From assembly GCF_900187115.1 (NCBI RefSeq), contig NZ_LT906455.1:2046001-2110000 (forward strand): 64,000 bases of DNA. Reading direction: 5' to 3'. Below, one piece after another: positions 60,405-64,000 of the stretch. This DNA is from Aliarcobacter butzleri (GTDB lineage Bacteria; Campylobacterota; Campylobacteria; Campylobacterales; Arcobacteraceae). The position numbers and the translations under genes are program-made. Each line of letters opens with the position of its first letter. Position 1 is the first letter of the stretch. The notes under the pieces are model-generated. The model was not told where the DNA came from. It saw only the letters and a list, made by a program, of their open reading frames with translations, and did not search any database.

Positions 60405-60569
60405 TTAACCTATCTTTTTATTTAAAAATAATTTTAATGAATTAACTTCTTTAGTTATCTCTTTGTCTAGTGCTTTACTATCAAAATTTACTTTTACATT
60501 TTTATCTGCAAATCTTTTATCTTTTGATAACATTTCTTTTATTGCTTTATTTATTTGATTTTCATCCAT
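60405..60569 (-). CDS. 54-residue microprotein, paralogue 1
   Basis: Begins MDENQINKAIKEMLSKDKRF and is followed by a short NVKVNF strand and a Lys-rich helix ending FLNKKIG. The first 30 residues match the neighbouring 38-residue protein (QxxxxIKE-L-KDKRF...F). The product is mostly helical and basic. It is small enough to have been missed by automated length cut-offs. Function unknown. Confidence 0.55.
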   Translation of the reverse strand: MDENQINKAIKEMLSKDKRFADKNVKVNFDSKALDKEITKEVNSLKLFLNKKIG

Positions 60570-60614
60570 ACAAATCAACCACCTATTTAAAATATTTTAC
60601 AAATATTATAATAT

Positions 60615-60731
60615 TTACTTAGTATTCTTTTTCTTTCTATCTTTGAATTTTATTTCAATAGTTGCACCAATAAATCTTTTATCTTTTTCCAATAGCTCTT
60701 TTATTTTCTGTTCTACTTGTTGCTTAGTCAT
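60615..60731 (-). CDS. 38-residue microprotein, paralogue 2, coupled to the Rep-like gene
   Basis: Begins MTKQQVEQKIKELLEKDKRF and ends with a basic tail FKDRKKKNTK. Its ATG shares one base with the stop of the Rep-like gene (TAATG), which strongly suggests translational coupling and supports it as a real gene. The shared motif with the 54-residue protein suggests duplication. A role as an accessory factor to the Rep-like protein is plausible but inferred. Confidence 0.6.
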   Translation of the reverse strand: MTKQQVEQKIKELLEKDKRFIGATIEIKFKDRKKKNTK

Positions 60732-61414
60732 TAATTACCTTTTGCTAAATCTGTAATTTGCTTAAATTCGTGAAGTGGTAAAGCTAAGTATTTGATATTA
60801 GGAATTGAGATAGTTACTTCAATCCTCCATAAAATACCAGTTAATTTATTTTTTAATGCCTTATCATAAATACAGATTTTATCTATCATTGAGATACTAG
60901 GATTATTGATATAATAAGTATCTGTAACAACTCCATCTTTTGTTACAAATCTTTTTAAATTGAAATGATTTTTTAATAGTTCTATGTTTGGCTTTTGCTT
61001 CATATCTAAGCATAAATCAATATTAGAAATATCTTTCAAGATAGATAATATTTTTGTAACCAATTGTTGAGGTATATTTGTTTTTTTACTCATATCAGTT
61101 TTATATTGAAACAATCCAAATATAACCATAGTAGCTATTCTGTATCTTGGTTTGTCCTTGTTGCTGTTGTAATAGTAGATATTATATTTCTCTAACCTCA
61201 TCACGCTTGTAATTTCTTCATCAATCAAACGCTTTTTTAATTTGTGTAAGATATTAGAATTTTTTTGTAGCTTTTTCCAACTCCCTAATTGTTCCAACTG
61301 CTCTTTCTTATGCTGTTTACTAAAATCTATCCTTAAGCTGTCTATTGAAAAATCTTCATTATTATTTGAATTAAACTCGTTGATAAAGTTTTCTAGTTCT
61401 ATAAGTACATTCAT
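60731..61414 (-). CDS. Putative replication-initiator-like protein
   Basis: A 227-residue protein. Its central and C-terminal segments, ISNIDLCLDMKQ (about residue 134) and ICIYDKALKNK followed by ILWRIEVTI (about 184-205), have the spacing pattern xxxIDLAxD...YDK...RxE seen in Rep_trans-type and filamentous-phage rolling-circle initiators. I cannot find a clear HUH metal site or a definite catalytic tyrosine, so the activity is uncertain. The start lacks a good ribosome binding site, so initiation may depend on an upstream frame. It sits in the middle of the element's minus-strand genes. Confidence 0.5.
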   Translation of the reverse strand: MNVLIELENFINEFNSNNNEDFSIDSLRIDFSKQHKKEQLEQLGSWKKLQKNSNILHKLKKRLIDEEITSVMRLEKYNIYYYNSNKDKPRYRIATMVIFGLFQYKTDMSKKTNIPQQLVTKILSILKDISNIDLCLDMKQKPNIELLKNHFNLKRFVTKDGVVTDTYYINNPSISMIDKICIYDKALKNKLTGILWRIEVTISIPNIKYLALPLHEFKQITDLAKGN

Positions 61415-61472
61415 TGTATAATTTCCATTGCATTAAGAACATCATTTCTTAAACCTTTATTTTAAAATCAAC

Positions 61473-61500
61473 ATAAGCCCTACGATATAAGGGCTTTATG
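61473..61500 (-). terminator. Hairpin between the wHTH-like gene and the Rep-like gene
   Basis: Stem AAGCCCT / AGGGCTT extended by CAT/ATG with a single-base bulge, loop ACGATATA. It lies in the 162-base gap between the two minus-strand genes. It could terminate or attenuate transcription entering the Rep-like gene; no U-run is visible. Confidence 0.5.
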
Positions 61501-61576
61501 CTGTTACTGTGATAACATTTTTCTTTAAGTGCTTGGATTACATTGTTATACATTGTAAGTGGTATTTTTTCTAAAC

Positions 61577-61900
61577 TTAAAGAGAAAATATCTTATTTTT
61601 TGGCTTGTTTGTGTTTACTAGCTCTCTTATCTTAGAATAATATTTTTTACTTATTCTATAAATTCCAATAGTTGCTTTTGTTCCATCTGATTTTGTTATG
61701 TAGTGTGTTTCTGTTTCAATTATTGAAAAGCCATCTTCATTAAAATAATTGCTTAATTTCATTCTTAATTTTGAAACATAATCAGATAAGTAATGACAAT
61801 TAAACATTTCTTTTGAATAATGATTTTGCACTCTATCATCATAATTTAAAGCCATAGATAAGATTTTTATATCTGTTTTATTTAGAGGTATTTTTTTCAT
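61577..61900 (-). CDS. Putative winged-helix protein of the element
   Basis: From the ATG at 61900 (MKKIPLNKTDIKILSMAL, preceded by AAGG) the product is 107 residues; an ATG 45 bases upstream would make 122 residues but overlaps deeper into the preceding gene. The arrangement of helices followed by a beta-wing (FSIIETETHYITKSDGTKATIGIYRIS) suggests a winged-helix DNA-binding protein, perhaps a control or replication factor. No family name recognised. It overlaps the preceding gene by 23 bases. Confidence 0.6.
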   Translation of the reverse strand: MKKIPLNKTDIKILSMALNYDDRVQNHYSKEMFNCHYLSDYVSKLRMKLSNYFNEDGFSIIETETHYITKSDGTKATIGIYRISKKYYSKIRELVNTNKPKNKIFSL

Positions 61901-62180
61901 TTTGTACCTTATCAAATAAAATAGAATGAAATAACTCCAAATCAATTAAATTATCACATTTATAATATTTAGCGATTATTACATAAAGTTCAAAACTAGA
62001 ATAACACTCTAAATCTTTTATATTAGCTTGTATTTCTTTTATTTTAATCTCTATCACTGCATCATCTGATAAATTAGAATTAATATCTTTATAAAATAAA
62101 TGAGTTAAATCATTTTCATTTACATCATCAATTATTAATGATAATACTCTTTTGAGTTTATTAGTAGTATAAGAGTTCAT
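61878..62180 (-). CDS. 100-residue protein of unknown function
   Basis: Mostly helical and acidic by inspection (INSNLSDDAVIEIKIKEIQANIKDLECYSSFELYVIIAKYYK). No domain recognised. It starts on the stop of the AlpA-like gene (TAATG) and overlaps the next gene, so the three form a translationally coupled set. Probably an element-specific accessory protein. Confidence 0.65.
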   Translation of the reverse strand: MNSYTTNKLKRVLSLIIDDVNENDLTHLFYKDINSNLSDDAVIEIKIKEIQANIKDLECYSSFELYVIIAKYYKCDNLIDLELFHSILFDKVQNEKNTSK

Positions 62181-62392
62181 TATGCAACATCTCCAAATAA
62201 TGCTTTTTCAACTTCTGCAACATCATATACAACTACTTTTTCACTTACTTTAATTCCTGAAAATCGACCTTTTGAGATGTAGAGGTAAAGGGTACTTTTT
62301 GGAATACCTACATATTTACTTAATTCTTTCATTCTCATTTTTCGAGAATGTTCTCTTTTTTCTTCTAATGCTTTAAATTCTTGTTTTGCCAT
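62180..62392 (-). CDS. AlpA/excisionase-like helix-turn-helix protein
   Basis: A 70-residue protein: a basic N-terminal helix (about 1-22, QEFKALEEKREHSRKM) followed by an HTH of the AlpA/MerR-like excisionase type, RMKELSKYVGIPKSTLYLYISKGRFSGIKVSEKVVVYDVAEVEKAL. Such proteins typically promote excision or regulate integrase and early genes in P4-like elements. AAAGGA lies before the ATG. It is first of the minus-strand genes, downstream of the repeat-rich region. Confidence 0.8.
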   Translation of the reverse strand: MAKQEFKALEEKREHSRKMRMKELSKYVGIPKSTLYLYISKGRFSGIKVSEKVVVYDVAEVEKALFGDVA

Positions 62393-62453
62393 ATTTATCC
62401 TTTTGATAAATTAAAGATATTTTATTATCTATTGTTATTAAAAGTTAAAATAT

Positions 62454-62479
62454 GTAACTTTTTGTAATTAGCTAGTTAC
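62454..62479. promoter_or_regulatory. Inverted repeat GTAACT/AGTTAC upstream of the AlpA-like gene
   Basis: GTAACT (62454-62459) and AGTTAC (62474-62479) are inverted with a 14-base spacer, about 65 bases before the AlpA-like start. Further GTTAC copies occur at 62572, 62608 and 62618. This could be an operator for the AlpA-like or another element protein. Confidence 0.4.
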
Positions 62480-62505
62480 TTTTATACAATATTTCATATA
62501 AAATC

Positions 62506-62535
62506 TTGACTTTTACTATTCTTTTTTCATAATAT
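62506..62535 (+). promoter_or_regulatory. Candidate plus-strand promoter toward the nested hairpin
   Basis: TTGACT (62506-62511), an 18-base spacer and TAATAT (62530-62535). It points rightward away from the AlpA-like gene, toward the nested hairpin at 62599-62649, where no coding frame is seen; it might drive a short RNA. Confidence 0.35.
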
Positions 62536-62598
62536 GACAATGTAATATTGAATTAATATAAATTAGAATGGGTTACATATAATTTAATTCTAAACCTT

Positions 62599-62649
62599 AA
62601 ACACTTAGTTACTTTTTGTTACGGCTAATAACAAATTAACTAAGTGTTT
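62599..62649. repeat. Nested hairpin, 13-bp outer and 7-bp inner stem
   Basis: Outer arms AAACACTTAGTTA (62599-62611) and TAACTAAGTGTTT (62637-62649) are perfectly complementary; inside, TTTGTTA (62615-62621) pairs with TAACAAA (62629-62635) around a CGGCTAA loop. It lies in the 540-base gene-free stretch right of the AlpA-like gene. It is not followed by a U-run on either strand, so a simple terminator is unlikely; a replication-origin cruciform or structured RNA fits better. Confidence 0.65.
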
Positions 62650-62850
62650 CTTACTGCTACATTTTAGCACCATTGAAATTATACTGGACGAAAGTTTATA
62701 TAAGATAAAAGTTCTTTATCGTTAGTTTAAAATGTCTATTTTAAGGCTTTTCTACATAATAATTCTTTCCATACAACTCTAAAAAGTTCCATTTGAATAA
62801 TAAAACTTTTATTAAAATAGTAAAGTATTATGGTAAATAGTAAGTTTTTA

Positions 62851-62875
62851 TATTGGTACATAAATTGGTACATAT
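62851..62875 (+). repeat. 25-bp terminal repeat, right copy
   Basis: Identical to 57969-57993 and in the same orientation, about 52 bases inside the right att repeat. It consists of the two ATTGGTACAT units. The rest of 62650-62927 has no gene I can support. Confidence 0.85.
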
Positions 62876-62927
62876 TAAGAATTTATATTGCTACAAGATT
62901 CTATTTAATAGAGCTTTTATAAATATT

Positions 62928-62946
62928 TTCGAGGGAGACTACCTCC
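62928..62946 (+). repeat. Right attachment site (attR), imperfect
   Basis: TTCGAG, GGA, GACTACCTCC. It matches the tRNA-Cys 3' region at 57836-57854 except for three central bases. It marks the inferred right border of the element. Confidence 0.65.
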
Positions 62947-63118
62947 ACTTTTAAATTAAACTTATAATCTACTCGAATTTTCCCTATTTTTGAAACTTGA
63001 TGCTTAACTATTAAAACATTTTATATTTTATTATAGAAATATTGTATCAAAATTATCCTATTTTAAATTTTTACTAAAAATATTAAATTTTCTTCACAAT
63101 TTATTAACAATTTTTTGG

Positions 63119-63124
63119 TACTAT
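63119..63124 (+). promoter_or_regulatory. Candidate extended -10 for the lipoprotein gene
   Basis: TACTAT preceded by TTTTGG, 40 bases upstream of the lipoprotein ATG. AAAAGGA just before the ATG is a good ribosome binding site. The 62947-63110 stretch is AT-rich with nothing else identified. Confidence 0.45.
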
Positions 63125-63163
63125 TCCACTTGTTTTTAACAAATATATTTAAAAGGACGCAAA

Positions 63164-63418
63164 ATGAAAAAAGTATTATTAGGGACAGCTGTATTAATGG
63201 CTTTATTAACAGGTTGTACAGAAGAAAAAAAACCAGCAGCAACTACTGAAACAAAAACTGAAACTCCTGCTGCAGAAGTTAAAGCACCAGCTGCTGAAGT
63301 AAAAGCAGAGGTTAAAGAAGAAGTTAAAGCTGAAGCTACTGAAGAAAAAGCAAAAACTGAAGAAGCTACTCCAGCTACTGAAGAAAAAGCTGCTACAACT
63401 ACAACTGAAAATAAATAA
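63164..63418 (+). CDS. Short Ala/Glu/Lys/Thr-rich lipoprotein
   Basis: An 84-residue protein with a lipobox signal (MKKVLLGTAVLMALLTGC, Cys18 as lipid anchor). The mature part is a low-complexity run of repeated AEVKAPAAEVKAEVKEEVKA and EEKA-type units rich in Ala, Glu, Lys and Thr, with no folded domain seen. Such proteins may act as envelope spacers or adaptors, but no specific function can be assigned. It sits just outside the right border of the element. Confidence 0.8.
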   Translation: MKKVLLGTAVLMALLTGCTEEKKPAATTETKTETPAAEVKAPAAEVKAEVKEEVKAEATEEKAKTEEATPATEEKAATTTTENK

Positions 63419-63424
63419 TTATAT

Positions 63425-63455
63425 TTATAAATCCGTAAAATTTACGGATTTATAA
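63425..63455. terminator. Two-way terminator after the lipoprotein gene
   Basis: A 15-bp perfect inverted repeat (TTATAAATCCGTAAA, one-base gap, TTTACGGATTTATAA) followed by AAAAAAA on the plus side. It overlaps the end of the facing membrane gene. Confidence 0.85.
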
Positions 63456-64000
63456 AAAAACTCCATTTACAATAAAATACCTAATCACATAAAAAGAGTT
63501 CAAAAATACAAATAAAGTATTAAAAATAATCGAATATTTATAAATAAAATCAAAATCTTTTTTCAAAATTAATTTTAAAACAAAACTTGCTACTCCAAAA
63601 AAAGTTCCTAAAAATAAAGTTCCCCAGATAAAATAACCTACAAAGAAATACTCCTTTTGAAGCATACAAAATGGGCATTGATGAGTTGGTAATTCATATA
63701 TATATGTTGAAAAAAAGTAAGTAGTTGCATAATACGCCATATACAAGAATAAAAAATTTGTAAGCAAATTTAAAAATGCTTTTTTTTGAAGATTTAGAAA
63801 AATTATCAACAAATATATCATATAAAAAAGTATTAAAAGAGTATATATTGATAAATCAAATGGTATTTTGCTTCCGATACTATTTACTCCAAAAATTACT
63901 GAACAACATAAAACTGGCTCTTTTGTGGGAATATTTGATAAAAACAGAAAATCTAAAATAAGTTCAGAAATAGACAAAATAAAAATAAAAATATATAAAA
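63450..64000 (-). CDS. Membrane protein with CPFC motif, N-terminus cut by window edge
   Basis: The visible part has five or so hydrophobic helices. Two cysteine groups stand out: VLCCSVIFG near the beginning and THQCPFCMLQKEYFFVGYF near residue 100. The CxxC on a membrane loop resembles thiol-disulphide membrane proteins (DsbB or VKOR style), though I cannot assign a family. The frame stays open past 63977 (where a TTG could start it) to the window end, so the true start is probably outside. Confidence 0.65.
   Translation of the reverse strand, partial: LYIFIFILSISELILDFLFLSNIPTKEPVLCCSVIFGVNSIGSKIPFDLSIYTLLILFYMIYLLIIFLNLQKKAFLNLLTNFLFLYMAYYATTYFFSTYIYELPTHQCPFCMLQKEYFFVGYFIWGTLFLGTFFGVASFVLKLILKKDFDFIYKYSIIFNTLFVFLNSFYVIRYFIVNGVFL

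Larger units (their letters stand above)
57836..62946. mobile_element. Integrative element of about 5.1 kb inserted at tRNA-Cys
   Basis: Bounded on the left by the 3' part of tRNA-Cys and on the right by an imperfect copy of it. The contents are a tyrosine integrase on the plus strand next to the tRNA and, on the minus strand, an AlpA-like HTH protein, two small unknown proteins, a replication-initiator-like protein, three microproteins and a secreted protein. The same 25-bp repeat lies 110 bases inside the left end and about 55 bases inside the right end. No capsid, portal, terminase, Zot-type or relaxase gene is seen, so it resembles a phage satellite or integrated small replicon. Borders are inferred from the repeats. 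Confidence 0.85.

Noticed and set aside
61449-61553. A 34-codon minus-strand frame upstream of the Rep-like gene
   Set aside because: No ribosome binding site and it passes through the hairpin at 61473-61500; kept only as a possibility.
57861-62930. CRISPR array or toxin-antitoxin in the element
   Set aside because: No regularly spaced repeats, and no recognisable toxin or antitoxin family.
57836-62946. Inovirus (filamentous phage) prophage
   Set aside because: Apart from the Rep-like motifs there is no Zot ATPase and no coat or adsorption protein.

Overview
The window is AT-rich (by eye roughly three quarters A+T), densely coding chromosomal DNA from a member of the Campylobacterota, most probably family Arcobacteraceae (Aliarcobacter/Arcobacter type). 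The assignment rests on cbb3 oxidase (ccoNOQP) next to a DUF4006 protein, a bc1 complex with a diheme cytochrome c1, AddA/AddB-type helicase-nucleases, an htrA-response regulator-histidine kinase block like C. jejuni htrA-cprR-cprS, and protein sequences typical of that phylum. No database search was possible; names rest on recognised motifs, length and gene order. Core region 1-57,341: infB end, rbfA, rimP and ribD read rightward. A long leftward run follows: efp, serA, rpsA, ispH, aroA, pheT, pheS; after a lone rightward HIT gene come accA, fabF, acpP, fabG (fatty acid synthesis) and queE, queD, queC (queuosine precursor). A rightward pair (membrane protein, rsmE) ends in a strong two-way terminator facing petC-petB-petA. 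thrC and argB precede a rightward block with addA, a cytochrome c and prfB. Then leftward: a VOC protein, addB, a FixH-like protein, a TPM-like protein, an unlisted 30-residue membrane peptide, a DUF4006 protein and ccoPQON, which together look like one oxidase locus. Next come smpB, ispE, truB, uvrD, a LysR regulator, a TIGR01212-type radical SAM protein, purF, dapB, trxB, trxA, alaS, a SIMPL protein, an MFS transporter, a lipoprotein, a cysteine-rich protein, the cprS/cprR-like system, htrA and ilvD. tRNA cluster and mobile element, 57,459-62,946: a consensus-like sigma70 promoter drives tRNA-Leu(UAA), tRNA-Ser(UGA) and tRNA-Cys(GCA). Immediately downstream sits a small, about 5.1 kb integrative element inserted at the 3' end of tRNA-Cys. 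It carries a P4-type tyrosine integrase on the plus strand and, on the minus strand, an AlpA-like HTH protein, two unknown proteins, a protein with motifs resembling Rep_trans-type replication initiators, three microproteins (two of them paralogous) and a secreted protein resembling surface-adhesin E. It is bounded by an imperfect att repeat and carries near each end the same 25-bp sequence, built of two ATTGGTACAT units. It has no capsid, Zot, relaxase or recognisable defence gene, so it looks like a minimal satellite-like or integrated-plasmid-like element. This is the best candidate for something undescribed here. Right end, 62,947-64,000: a short Ala/Glu/Lys-rich lipoprotein, a terminator, and a membrane protein with a CPFC motif cut by the window edge. 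Other points: the CprR-like regulator appears to start at an ATT codon, csrA is absent from between truB and ispE, and three TTGTTAAT repeats spaced about one helical turn apart lie upstream of ccoN.
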